This document shows, one piece after another, positions 54,071 through 62,621 of a stretch of DNA of 64,000 nucleotides; position 1 is the stretch's first letter, and each line of letters opens with the position of its first letter. The notes beneath the pieces were generated by a model. It made no database searches, was not told the origin of the DNA, and saw nothing but the letters and a program-made list of their open reading frames with translations. The position numbers and the translations under genes are program-made. The DNA is from Jonesia quinghaiensis DSM 15701. GTDB lineage: Bacteria; Actinomycetota; Actinomycetes; Actinomycetales; Cellulomonadaceae. Location: contig NZ_AUHN01000011.1 in the NCBI RefSeq assembly GCF_000423205.1, positions 1-64,000 on the forward strand. The letters are read 5' to 3'.

Positions 54071-54252
54071 ACCGCTTTGCCTTTCATCGATTGATGCCAG
54101 ATTTTTAGTATCTTCTTTGATACTCGCAGCTCGCGTGCTATTGATGCGTGGCATCCATCGTGTAGCGATTCTGCTAATTCGTACTCTATAGGGCCAATGA
54201 GTAGGCGCGCGGCGTACATCGATGCAGGGTCTTTGTAGTTTGGGTTGCCCAA
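54067..54252 (-). CDS. Small protein resembling the C-terminal end of ImmA/IrrE peptidases
   Basis: A 61-residue protein. DPASMYAARLLIGPIEYELAES followed by IARELRVSKKILKIWH resembles the tail found after the HExxH domain in ImmA/IrrE phage-regulator peptidases. The catalytic N terminus is absent. Either this is a truncated remnant or a stand-alone helical DNA-binding protein. It shares four bases with the SHOCT gene start. Confidence 0.45.
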   Translation of the reverse strand: MGNPNYKDPASMYAARLLIGPIEYELAESLHDGCHASIARELRVSKKILKIWHQSMKGKAV

Positions 54253-54323
54253 GCGGCGTCAATCGCAGTAGAGATCGCAAAAACAGACTACTCGTTTTCG
54301 ATTTTTTCGATTAGCATTGAGGC

Positions 54324-54779
54324 ATGTCCGCATCTACAGCAGTTCCCGTGACATTCGTACCCCCCGACGAGTCGGAGGCTCTCGCGTCGGTCTCACGCAT
54401 CCTCCACGGTCACGACATGCCTGCGCTCGTAGGTCCCGGTGGGGAGCAGATCACTTTGCCGTTGAATGTCTTCGAGATCCTTAAGGACGTCGTAGACGCA
54501 ATGCAGCAGGGGAAAGGCATCACAGTAGTGCCGCGAGACACAATCATGACAACACAGCAAGCCGCAGATTTCCTCGGGATTTCGCGTCCAACTCTTGTTG
54601 GACTACTCGAGGACGGGCAGATTCCTTACACGAAGCCAGGTCGGCATCGTCGGGTACGTCTTGCTGATCTCGACGCGTTCCAGCGCCGTCATGCGACTGA
54701 GCGCCGCGAGGCTCTCGACGCACTAACCCGCGAAGCGACCGGGGGGCCCTTGACGACCGGGTTCGTCAGGACACGGTAG
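54324..54779 (+). CDS. Excisionase-type HTH antitoxin
   Basis: A 151-residue protein. A helical N-terminal half precedes the MerR/excisionase-like DNA-binding domain: MTTQQAADFLGISRPTLVGLLEDGQIPYTKPGRHRRVRLADLDAF near 75-119. Proteins of this form pair with PIN toxins in actinobacteria as antitoxin and repressor. The PIN gene starts eight bases after the stop. AT-rich DNA with TTTTCGATT repeats upstream (54293-54312) may hold the promoter. Confidence 0.8.
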   Translation: MSASTAVPVTFVPPDESEALASVSRILHGHDMPALVGPGGEQITLPLNVFEILKDVVDAMQQGKGITVVPRDTIMTTQQAADFLGISRPTLVGLLEDGQIPYTKPGRHRRVRLADLDAFQRRHATERREALDALTREATGGPLTTGFVRTR

Positions 54780-54787
54780 AACAGCTG

Positions 54788-55336
54788 ATGTACTCAGCCG
54801 TGCTTGACGCATGCGTGCTTATTCCCTATCCATTGTTTGACGTTCTGCTGCGCTGCGCCGACAAAAGCATGTACCGTCCACTATGGTCCAACGACATCCT
54901 CGAAGAGACCGAGCGGAACCTCATCAAACATCTGAACCTAGATTCGGAGAGGGCCGCTAAACGTGTGAAAACGATGCGGCAGGCCTTCCCCGATGCGACG
55001 GTGACCGGCTATGAAGGCTTGATCCCTGCGATGACCAATGACCCCAAAGACCGCCACGTACTGGCAGCGGCTGTACGTGCAAACACAGGGCTGATTGTGA
55101 CAGCAAACATTAAGGACTTCGCGCCGGAGCACCTCGAGCCGTACGGGGTTAAGGCAATCCACCCCGACGAGTTTCTGCTGGATCTGCTGGACCTTAGCCA
55201 GATTGCAGTGGCCCAAACATTGCACGAGATGCTGGCCCAGAATGCTGGGCCTCCGACCAATGCGCTCGAACTTGTCACAACACTCGACGAGACGGTACCG
55301 AAGTTTGCTGCCGAACTCACGGCGTTACTCAGGTAG
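54788..55336 (+). CDS. PIN-domain toxin ribonuclease
   Basis: A 182-residue protein with the PIN fold. VLDACVLIPYPLFDVLLR near 5-22 supplies Asp7. EETERNL near 38-44 supplies a Glu, and NDPKDRHVLAAAVRANTGLIVTANIKDF near 83-110 supplies Asp84, Asp87 and Asp110-type acidic residues. Such toxins cut RNA unless bound by the partner antitoxin. It is longer than VapC proteins (about 130 residues) and has an extra helical C terminus, as in the PIN_3/COG1569-like group. Confidence 0.83.
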   Translation: MYSAVLDACVLIPYPLFDVLLRCADKSMYRPLWSNDILEETERNLIKHLNLDSERAAKRVKTMRQAFPDATVTGYEGLIPAMTNDPKDRHVLAAAVRANTGLIVTANIKDFAPEHLEPYGVKAIHPDEFLLDLLDLSQIAVAQTLHEMLAQNAGPPTNALELVTTLDETVPKFAAELTALLR

Positions 55337-55388
55337 CCACACCTCCCGCACGAGACAGCCAGTCAGGGGTGGAGAGTAGCGTTGGAGT

Positions 55389-56009
55389 ATGAACTTGCTT
55401 TTGCTCTCCATCAACAGCGGCGCGGTGCCGGATTTCTTAGCCCAGTGCACGGGCAAGCAACCTCAACACATCCGCATTGGGTACATCACGGACGCCGCCG
55501 AGGGCATGCCGTTTGCCGCTATTGAGCACGAAGGCGTCGAAGCGTTCGGCTACAACGTCATTGACATATGTGCACGTCGTTCCACCGTTGAGGATTTCGC
55601 AACCCTGCTGGACACACTCGACGCCATCTACGTGGCAGGCGGCGAAACTTTTGTGCTGCTCGAAGCACTACGCTCGAACGGCACAGGTGACGTACTCGCC
55701 GACCGAGTGCGAGCAGGGTTGCCCTACATCGGGTGCAGTGCTGGCTCGATCATTGCAGGGCCGACAATCACCCCTGCCGAACTGATGGACGACCGAGAAA
55801 GCGCGCCAGACCTGCGAAGTGACGAGGGCCTGAACCTCATCGACAACGTCGTGATCCCACACGCAGACGGCAACCTCCCGCCCTACCCGCCGGAACTCAT
55901 CAAACGCATCGTATCCACCTACGGCGACCGTTACCCGCTACTCACTCTGCGCGACGACCAAGCACTATGGGTCACATCTGACACTTCGAAAGTCGTCACA
56001 TCGGCATAG
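55389..56009 (+). CDS. Peptidase E-like protein (S51 family)
   Basis: A 206-residue enzyme of the glutamine-amidotransferase-like fold. The nucleophile elbow GCSAGSII near 117-124 carries the catalytic Ser, and IYVAGGETFVLLEAL near 79-93 is typical. A His in VIPHADGN near 155-162 may complete the site. S51 peptidases cut Asp-X dipeptides; this short version may differ in substrate. Confidence 0.82.
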   Translation: MNLLLLSINSGAVPDFLAQCTGKQPQHIRIGYITDAAEGMPFAAIEHEGVEAFGYNVIDICARRSTVEDFATLLDTLDAIYVAGGETFVLLEALRSNGTGDVLADRVRAGLPYIGCSAGSIIAGPTITPAELMDDRESAPDLRSDEGLNLIDNVVIPHADGNLPPYPPELIKRIVSTYGDRYPLLTLRDDQALWVTSDTSKVVTSA

Positions 56010-56019
56010 GCAAAGCGCT

Positions 56020-56565
56020 CTAGCGTCGCCGCCGATAAAGCCAGGCAACAAATGGCACGGGGGCAAGCATGTGGACTGCCGGCAGTGCTCCGCCGTTCTC
56101 CAGCCACATTGCTGGTCCTAGCTGTAACGTCATCAGCTCAAAGTTGGCGTCACCGGGCAGCGGAAAGGACATCATCGCCCAGGCAACAAGGCATACCGTC
56201 GTCACCGTGAATGCAAGTACTGCACCACGTTGGAATTGTTTGTTCGCACGCCCCACACCAACCAGCGACACCCACAACACACCCCACCCAAGCACAGCTA
56301 ACATGGCGAAGCTCAGCCACGGGGTCCTCGGCGGTTCAATTGAAGCGGCATTGTTTTGCCAGTCGAGGACAAGACCAACCTGAGCAGCTTCCGCCTGAAG
56401 CGCGAAATACCCTGCAAGGGCAATAAAAACGGCGGCGGCAATGATGCCACTTGAAACACCTAGGATCAACGATCGCAGCGTTCCCGCGCTTCGCGAGGTC
56501 TCGACACTCTCGCCCTCCGTCGGCTGACCGTTGCCTGCCAGATCAAGACGACTCGCCCCAGTCAT
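56020..56565 (-). CDS. Four-helix membrane protein, unknown
   Basis: A 181-residue protein with four membrane segments (about 31-54, 79-101, 113-132, 152-174) and a short polar N terminus; it ends YRRRR. The listed start is the ATG at 56563-56565; an upstream in-frame ATG 14 codons earlier is possible, and neither has a strong ribosome-binding site. No family recognised. It is convergent with the peptidase E gene, ten bases away. Confidence 0.62.
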   Translation of the reverse strand: MTGASRLDLAGNGQPTEGESVETSRSAGTLRSLILGVSSGIIAAAVFIALAGYFALQAEAAQVGLVLDWQNNAASIEPPRTPWLSFAMLAVLGWGVLWVSLVGVGRANKQFQRGAVLAFTVTTVCLVAWAMMSFPLPGDANFELMTLQLGPAMWLENGGALPAVHMLAPVPFVAWLYRRRR

Positions 56566-57387
56566 GCTGAAACTCGGTAGAACACAACACATTCCATGGC
56601 TGAACAAACGGTCATACTCGTCATTAATTTCTCCAAAGGTATTTTCAGTTTCTCTTCAGAATATAGCCATATGGAAACTTGGCGTCAAGAGTCCGATATC
56701 AGCCATTAGGAGTTTCATGGTGCGCTCGGACAACTGAGGATCACTATCGCCCTTCTCTGCTTCCCAGTTTCTCCACCCTCCACAGGCAGCCCGAGCTCGT
56801 GGTTTAGGTGGTGGCTCGTCCTGAACACATCGCGTTCGTGGGGCCCAACCACGAACTCACGGCCTTGACCACGAAGTCACAGCAGAAGTGGAGTTTGGCG
56901 GACAGGGAATCTCCACTCAGCCAGGCGGATAGAGCGCCGCGCCACAGCCAAGCCGATCGGCGGACAGTCGTCACCTTCAAGGTTGCAGCGGCTAACGGCA
57001 CCTGGTTTTGAATCGTCCCCTTAGGGCGAATGAGGCTTCTTAGCTGACTCCTCTTCTTGAAGGCCTCATTTCTAAGAACGCTCCTAGGTTTTGAACGCAA
57101 TAGACGCCCGGCCACAACGCCCTACATCAAACCTTTTGCCCTGGCCATGCCGCATATATGTCGAAATCTCTCTCTCTAGATGGAACTAGATATCCGTTAT
57201 ATGGCATACAGGTTCTTTCTGAATACTCTATCTTCTATAGCCATAACGATATTACATACTGTCACCTCCTATCACAGAGTAATATCTCCAACGCGCAGAA
57301 ACTTAATTTTACATATATGGCTGTTTATAGATTGAAACTCTGATACCCTCTGATAGTCCGATCACACACTTCAGAAGGTTGAAAGCC
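56566..57387. other. AT-rich gene-free segment
   Basis: Apart from the repeat at 56793-56883 I see no gene here. From about 57150 the DNA is markedly A/T-rich for this window (many ATA and TAT runs), ending just before the secreted-protein gene. It probably contains that gene's promoter. Confidence 0.5.
56793..56883. repeat. Dispersed palindromic repeat, CCACGAACTC family (copy C)
   Basis: GAGCTCGTGGTTT (56793-56805), GGCTCGTCC (about 56813-56821), GTTCGTGG (56834-56841) paired with CCACGAAC (56849-56856), then ACTCACGG and TTGACCACGAAGTCAC. The order and spacing of units match copy A at 40027-40110. Confidence 0.7.
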
Positions 57388-58214
57388 GTGAAGCGCAAAA
57401 AACACCACTTGCTGGTTTCACTCTTAACCAGTTCTTGGTCCTATCAGGTTTGACTCCGGTCATCGCAAGCGAGAGCACCCCTCAGCAGGAGCCGCCGCTT
57501 GATGCCACTGAACAAGAAATATCCGATTTCATGGAAGAGAACGACTTAGAACATTTCTCTCGTGATTATGAAATCGAAATGCCCAAATATTCCGATGACA
57601 CCATCATCATCATCATTGATGACAGCGACGACGACAGCATAGAGTTTCTACCGCCAGTCATCACCGACGTTTTCGAACCCGAAGAAGAGGAGTCTTTTTC
57701 CACGCTCGCCATTGGACGAGGCTCCGTTTCAGGGAAAGTGGTCGTTACTAGGAGTGCGAGTAACGGGTTGTATGAGAAAGCAAACGTTTCTGGTAATTAC
57801 AAGTCAATCGCCAGTGTGGCTTTGGGGTTCGTCAAAGGAATTACCGCTACGACAGTAGGCACAGTTTTATCCGTCGTGGGAATCACCGCCTCCGCCACGA
57901 CCACGGTCAGAGCCAAAACATTCGTGTCATACCGCTATATCTACCGTGACGGGAAAGGTCGATGGTCATCTGACCCCAACAAAGCAGGTTATTGGCACCT
58001 CGGCTACAGAACAGGCCAACTTGAGACCTTTAAGCACATTTGGGGCGCTAAACAGAATAAGACGACCAAAAAATGGACGACGAAATCGTATGACTACAAA
58101 AATGCATCGAAAGTTGAAAGATCGCCAAATTACAAAAAATCCGATGCTTGGCTAATCAAGAAGGCCGTTAGCAACGTCACAGCCAAAACCTCGTACAACG
58201 AGACATCTTGGTAG
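57388..58214 (+). pseudogene. Secreted protein with apparent frameshift in the signal peptide
   Basis: GTG at 57388 (GAAGGTTGAAAG just upstream) begins a basic leader, KRKKHHLLVSLLTSS, that runs into a stop at about 57451. A second frame, shifted by -1, continues with LVLSGLTPVIASES and stays open to 58214. Joined, the two give a normal signal peptide. An A6 run at 57397-57402 is the likeliest slip or indel site; the join could also be nearer 57435. The mature ~245 residues have an acidic N terminus (DDTIIIIIDDSDDDS). A glycine-rich hydrophobic hairpin follows (SIASVALGFVKGITATTVGTVLSVVGITASA), then a basic, aromatic C terminus. Family unknown. If the frameshift is real the protein is not exported unless recoding occurs. 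Confidence 0.55.
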
Positions 58215-58228
58215 CCGAAAATAGCACT

Positions 58229-58795
58229 ATGTTACATTCTATGGCAACCAAGGGAATTGCAGCGCTTCTTGTAAGCGTGTTCATACTCAGCAGCTGCGCG
58301 AAAAACGAAGAGGTGCAACCTCAACCCTCCTCAGGCTACAATTCCGGCACAGATCTTGCTGTGAGTGAGGTCTTCACAATCACCACCTACCCTGCTGTAG
58401 TTGAACAAGATGGTGGTGACCTCCGACTTGTCTATAGGGTTGATGTTGGAAATGCAACAAAGGATGCAATTCCTAATCTCAACGCACAGATAAGCCCCTC
58501 TGCGGCTCTCGACCAGTATTTAGCTGCTGGCATACACCCCTCACCAGAAACTGATTTCGATATCGCACCAGACAGCAAGGCGGATGGCGATCTGGGACCT
58601 GAGGAGGGGCGGGGAATCGAGATCAATGACTACCGTTTGCTCAGCGATCCTCAGTTCATAGACGATGCCGGATTGGACTACAAGAACATCTTGAATCTGG
58701 GCTCTGAACTGACTCTCACGCTAAAGTGGGATGATAAGGAGGAGGAGCACATAGTAGACATTGAAGTCACGGATCCTGATAATTTGCTTCCTTAA
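58229..58795 (+). CDS. Lipoprotein paired with the upstream secreted protein
   Basis: This 188-residue exported lipoprotein has signal peptide MLHSMATKGIAALLVSVFILSSC, the Cys at about 23 being the lipid site. The mature domain is acidic and beta-rich (VFTITTYPAVVEQDGGDLRLVYRVDVGN ... LTLTLKWDDKEEEHIVDIEVTD), similar in layout to immunity or surface-anchored binding domains with a possible Ig-like fold. It starts 14 bases after the upstream stop, so the two form one operon. No family recognised. A perfect terminator hairpin follows. Confidence 0.72.
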   Translation: MLHSMATKGIAALLVSVFILSSCAKNEEVQPQPSSGYNSGTDLAVSEVFTITTYPAVVEQDGGDLRLVYRVDVGNATKDAIPNLNAQISPSAALDQYLAAGIHPSPETDFDIAPDSKADGDLGPEEGRGIEINDYRLLSDPQFIDDAGLDYKNILNLGSELTLTLKWDDKEEEHIVDIEVTDPDNLLP

Positions 58796-58796
58796 A

Positions 58797-58840
58797 AGTT
58801 GTAGGTGGGATACACAAACGTGCGCATCCCACCTACAACT
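58797..58840 (+). terminator. Terminator of the secreted protein/lipoprotein operon
   Basis: AGTTGTAGGTGGGAT (58797-58811) pairs perfectly with ATCCCACCTACAACT (58826-58840). Confidence 0.78.
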
Positions 58841-58913
58841 CTCCTGACCAGTTGCGCCGCGGGCGCGTTAACGGTTGAGTTAGACCAGTACCCTCAGACC
58901 CCCAGGAGTGAAC

Positions 58914-59387
58914 ATGACGGACTGGACATCAGACCGCAGTGACAAGGCAAGCACCGGTAACACCGGTCACGACGCAAGCACCCCCGGGACAGGTCGCGCT
59001 AGTTCACGCAAACCATCCATTGGTGCGCTACTTAACCAAATCACGGAACAGTTCTCGCGCCTCGTCCGGGCTGAACTGGAGTCCTTTAAAAAGGAACTCA
59101 CCACCAAACTGACGCGCTCAGGAATCGGCATTGGGTTGTTCGCCGCAGCCGGAGTGCTCGCACTCTACGGCCTTGGATTCCTGCTGTACTCGATCACCGC
59201 CGCCATTAGCCTCGCCCTTCCAATGTGGGCATCGGCGCTGATCGTTGCAGGTAGCTTGTTCCTGATCTGTGGCATTCTGGCATTCGTTGGGAAAAAACAA
59301 CTGGAGCAAGGCACCCCACCTGCACCAACCGAAACCATCGCCAGCGTCAAGCAAGACATCAAAGCCGTGAAAGAAGGACTCTCATGA
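58914..59387 (+). CDS. Actinobacterial Holin-X/phage holin superfamily III protein
   Basis: A 157-residue membrane protein. A polar N terminus is followed by SIGALLNQITEQFSRLVRAELESFKKELTTKL near 34-65, the helix typical of Holin-X (PF07332) proteins. Two membrane helices follow (about 71-93 and 100-123) and a charged tail. In actinobacterial chromosomes these are housekeeping envelope proteins rather than phage lysis genes. AGGAG sits six bases before the ATG at 58914. The DUF3618 gene overlaps its end by four bases. Confidence 0.85.
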   Translation: MTDWTSDRSDKASTGNTGHDASTPGTGRASSRKPSIGALLNQITEQFSRLVRAELESFKKELTTKLTRSGIGIGLFAAAGVLALYGLGFLLYSITAAISLALPMWASALIVAGSLFLICGILAFVGKKQLEQGTPPAPTETIASVKQDIKAVKEGLS

Positions 59388-59653
59388 GCCGCAACCCCTC
59401 AGACGACGCAGCCGAAGCACGCGAAGAACTCGCCTCCCTGGTTGACGAACTCATGACCCGCCTCTCCCCCAGTTCCCTGGCCGCACAAGCCGGTGACACA
59501 GCGCGGCAAACCGGTGAAGACATCAAAGAATTCGTCACGACCCGCGACATCTCAGGCGACACCGACGGTTCTCGGGCACGCAACGTCAAGATCGCACTTG
59601 GCGCAGGGGCCGCAGCAGTTGGTCTAATCGCACTGAAAATCATTCGAAAGTAG
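59384..59653 (+). CDS. DUF3618 protein
   Basis: This 89-residue protein has the DUF3618 opening AEAREELASLVDELMTRLSPSSL near 10-32, a helical spacer, and a C-terminal membrane helix (KIALGAGAAAVGLIALKII near 69-87). It overlaps the Holin-X-like gene by four bases; the two form a widely conserved actinobacterial envelope pair of unknown function. Confidence 0.85.
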   Translation: MSRNPSDDAAEAREELASLVDELMTRLSPSSLAAQAGDTARQTGEDIKEFVTTRDISGDTDGSRARNVKIALGAGAAAVGLIALKIIRK

Positions 59654-59886
59654 CTTGGGGAGTCTCGCCGCACTCTCGTTTTCATTTCACTAGTGTGATG
59701 ATTCACCCCTCACGAGGGGCCGCCCCTGAGGTCATTGGCATCACACCCATTGGCGTTTCAACTAGTTTCCACCGCAAGGCTGCCTTAAGACATCGGCCAG
59801 CCAGCGGATAGCACGATCATTGGATCCTAACGAGCCCGCAATACAGCCAAAAGTTACATCTGTACCAGCACTGACAGGGGTGCAAT

Positions 59887-60492
59887 CTAAACAACAATGA
59901 AGGTCTCCATGGCTTTGTCGAGACATTCAGCGAAGGGTTGCTGTTGGTCGGACTCGAGCCACGCAAGCCGAGCAGCCTGCATACAGGCAAAAGCTGCGCC
60001 GACAATGGCTGCGGGCCGTGGATCGATTGGGGACGCTCCGACACTGGGGAGTCTGCTTGCAACACGCCCAACGAGTAGTTCCTGCACACGCTGCATCTTC
60101 TCTAAATAACGCGCATTCAACTGGGCGCTGCCACGCACGATAAGTTCCATTGCATCATTGCGCGCCCTCGTGTAGTCATCTTCCACATAATCCACGGTGA
60201 TATCGAATACTCGCCGCAATGATTCCCATACTGGCTCATCTGCTGGACGTGCATCAAGGGCTTCGGCAAGCCGATCGCCGAAGAGGTCATACTTACCGAT
60301 AACCAGGTCATCTTTCGAGGAGAAGTAACGAAAGAAGGTGCGCTTAGACATCCCAGCGGCGGCGGCAATCTCATCGACAGTGGTCTTCTCATAACCGCGC
60401 TCTAAAAATAAGTCTTGCGCAACAGTGGTGAGCTCAGTCTGTGCAAGACGGCGTGTTCGCTCGCGAATGGACTGCGGAATCTTTTCAGTCAT
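59887..60492 (-). CDS. TetR-family transcriptional regulator
   Basis: A 201-residue repressor. The HTH is LTTVAQDLFLERGYEKTTVDEIAAAAGMSKRTFFRYFSSKDDLV near 21-64. The C-terminal ligand domain is helical. It is divergent from the SDR-SDR-DoxX genes and probably represses them through the dyads at 60521-60544. Confidence 0.9.
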   Translation of the reverse strand: MTEKIPQSIRERTRRLAQTELTTVAQDLFLERGYEKTTVDEIAAAAGMSKRTFFRYFSSKDDLVIGKYDLFGDRLAEALDARPADEPVWESLRRVFDITVDYVEDDYTRARNDAMELIVRGSAQLNARYLEKMQRVQELLVGRVASRLPSVGASPIDPRPAAIVGAAFACMQAARLAWLESDQQQPFAECLDKAMETFIVV

Positions 60493-60520
60493 GTCACCAT
60501 CATACTCCCGACGACACTAT

Positions 60521-60544
60521 TGACACCCGGTGTCATGAATGACA
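60521..60544. promoter_or_regulatory. TetR operator candidate
   Basis: TGACACCCGGTGTCA (60521-60535) is a perfect 15-bp palindrome and overlaps a second one, TGTCATgAATGACA (60531-60544). They lie between the divergent tetR and SDR genes. Confidence 0.65.
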
Positions 60545-60596
60545 TATAGTTACTTCAGTGGCGTCGACTGACACCACCCGACCGAGGAGCAGCACA

Positions 60597-61415
60597 ATGA
60601 GCAAAGTTTGGTTCGTCACCGGTTCATCTAAGGGATTCGGCCGAGAGTTCGTCCTGGCCGCACTGGAACGCGGCGACAAGGTCGCAGCGACTGCACGCAA
60701 CACCGACACGCTTTCAGACCTGGTCGCGAAGTACGGTGATGCTGTACTTCCGATCAGCCTCGATGTGACCAACCGCGACCAAGTGATCGCCGCTGTGAAG
60801 TCCGCCCATGAGACCTTCGGGCGTATAGACATCGTGATCAACAACGCGGGCTATGGACTCTTCGGCGCGGTGGAGGAGATCACCGACCAGCAACTGCGCG
60901 ACCAGCTCGAGGTTAATCTGTTCGGGGTGTTGCATGTCACCCAGGCCGTCCTGCCGATCCTACGCAAGCAAGGCTCTGGCCATATCATTCAGATCTCTTC
61001 CATCGGTGGACTCGTCGCATTCCCCAACCTTGGCGGCTACCACGCCTCCAAGTGGGCACTCGAAGCGCTCTCTGATTCCCTCGCCCAGGAAGTCGCCGGG
61101 TTCGGCGTCAAGGTCACTCTCGTTGAACCCGGCGGGTTCGACACCGACTGGTCCACAGCGTCCGCCGTTGTCGCTGACGCACAGCCGCAGTATGCCCCGT
61201 TACACGAAGGAATGGCCGCTCAGCGGGCAAACACCGTCCAGCCCAAGCCCGTTGGCTTCGGTGCCGCGATTCTCAAGGTTGTCGACGCTGAAACCGCGCC
61301 ACGTCGCGTATTCTTCGGTGAAATGGCCACTCAGATCGTCCCACACATCCTCAACGAGCGCCTCGCCGAGTTGGCTGAGTGGGCTCCCGTGTCCCTGCTC
61401 GCAGAAGGCAAATAG
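60597..61415 (+). CDS. Short-chain dehydrogenase/reductase
   Basis: A 272-residue NAD(P)-dependent oxidoreductase of the classical SDR type. VTGSSKGFGREFVLAAL near 7-23 binds the cofactor, NNAG near 82-85, Ser in ISSIGG near 134, and the catalytic YHASKWALEAL near 148-158. AGGAG precedes the ATG at 60597. Substrate unknown. Genes with this order (TetR, SDR, SDR, DoxX-like) often serve in stress or xenobiotic response. Confidence 0.9.
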   Translation: MSKVWFVTGSSKGFGREFVLAALERGDKVAATARNTDTLSDLVAKYGDAVLPISLDVTNRDQVIAAVKSAHETFGRIDIVINNAGYGLFGAVEEITDQQLRDQLEVNLFGVLHVTQAVLPILRKQGSGHIIQISSIGGLVAFPNLGGYHASKWALEALSDSLAQEVAGFGVKVTLVEPGGFDTDWSTASAVVADAQPQYAPLHEGMAAQRANTVQPKPVGFGAAILKVVDAETAPRRVFFGEMATQIVPHILNERLAELAEWAPVSLLAEGK

Positions 61416-61419
61416 CATC

Positions 61420-62262
61420 ATGGCAACCATTAAGACAGTCCTCATTACAGGCGCATCCGACGGACTCGGCGCCGCATCCGCCCGTCAACTAGCGGCTCGC
61501 GGGCACCGTTTACTCATCACCGGACGTTCAAAAGAGAAACTTGACGCGGTCGCACGCGAAACCGGCGCGCGGCCGTTCATCGCCGACTACACCCGGCTCA
61601 ACGATGTCAGGCGTCTTGCCGACGAGATACAAGCTGAGCTCAACGGCACCGGGCTAGACGTGCTGGCAAACAACGCCGGTGGCCTGTTCGGCGACACGAC
61701 CAAAACCGTCGATGGTCACGAAAAAACCTTCCAGGTCAACCACCTCGCCCCATTCCTGCTAACCGAACTCCTCCACGACGAACTTAGGAGCAATGGCGGA
61801 GGCAGCGTGATCAATACCTCCAGCGTGGGCAACCGGCTGTTCGGGAATATTGACCTCGACGACCTGAACAATGACAAGAAATTCAACGCAAATAAGGCAT
61901 ACGGAGATGCAAAGCTCGCCAACATCCTCCATGCGCGCGGAATCCAAGCCCGCTACCACAACCAAGGCATCTCAGCCGTAGCGTTCCATCCGGGCAACGT
62001 CGCGACAAACTTCGCCTCGGACACCACGAGTTTCATGCGTTTCATCTACCAGACGCCACTGAAACGGCTCAACCTCATCAGTGCCGACAAGGGCGGGGCG
62101 AACCTGACCTGGTTCATAGAAGGCACCTCCGGAGTTACCTGGGAGCCAGGCGCCTACTACAACCAAAGGAAACCCACAACAAAGGTCAACCCGCAAGCAC
62201 TCGACGACACCCTCGTTAACGGCCTCTGGCAACGTAGCACCACCCTCGCAGGAATCGCATAG
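61420..62262 (+). CDS. Short-chain dehydrogenase/reductase, retinol dehydrogenase-like
   Basis: A 280-residue SDR with ITGASDGLGAASARQLAARGHRLLITGRS near 8-36, NNAGG near 87-91, Ser in INTSSVGN near 131-138, and YGDAKLANILHA near 160-171, where Tyr and Lys stand in the normal YxxxK spacing. It starts four bases after the previous SDR gene ends. The C terminus (EGTSGVTWEPGAYYNQRKP) resembles the WW-domain oxidoreductase-like group. Confidence 0.9.
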   Translation: MATIKTVLITGASDGLGAASARQLAARGHRLLITGRSKEKLDAVARETGARPFIADYTRLNDVRRLADEIQAELNGTGLDVLANNAGGLFGDTTKTVDGHEKTFQVNHLAPFLLTELLHDELRSNGGGSVINTSSVGNRLFGNIDLDDLNNDKKFNANKAYGDAKLANILHARGIQARYHNQGISAVAFHPGNVATNFASDTTSFMRFIYQTPLKRLNLISADKGGANLTWFIEGTSGVTWEPGAYYNQRKPTTKVNPQALDDTLVNGLWQRSTTLAGIA

Positions 62263-62264
62263 CG

Positions 62265-62621
62265 ATGGAAATAACCCAAACCATTATCACGGTCATCTTA
62301 GCGCTACTGCTACTGTCGACCGGATCCGGCAAACTCGCTGGCCTCGCATCATCGCACCAGATCCGTGACGCCCTGCACGTCTCGGCGCCCGTGTGGAAGA
62401 TGATTGGGGCCTTCGAAATCGTCGTCGTAGTCGGCCTTGTGGCTGGCGCATGGCTACCGCAGGTCGGCCTGTTCGCTGCCGTAGGGGTCATCCTGGTCAT
62501 GATCGGTGCGATCACGACCAGGATGCGAGCAGGCGGTAGCCAGCGCAATGCTGGGGTCGCCGTCGATATTGTGATCCTTGCTCTCGGAATTACTCTCATG
62601 CTCATCGGAATCAACCAGTAA
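62265..62621 (+). CDS. DoxX-like membrane protein
   Basis: A 118-residue protein with four membrane helices. The conserved start LLLSTGSGKLAGL near 15-27 and HVSAPVWKMIGAFEIVVVVGLVAGAWLP match the DoxX-like family. The ATG is two bases after the SDR stop, so it ends the SDR operon. Confidence 0.85.
   Translation: MEITQTIITVILALLLLSTGSGKLAGLASSHQIRDALHVSAPVWKMIGAFEIVVVVGLVAGAWLPQVGLFAAVGVILVMIGAITTRMRAGGSQRNAGVAVDIVILALGITLMLIGINQ

Noticed and set aside
58914-59653. Holin-like gene as evidence of a prophage
   Set aside because: Holin-X plus DUF3618 is a common chromosomal actinobacterial pair, and no phage structural, lysis or integrase genes are near.
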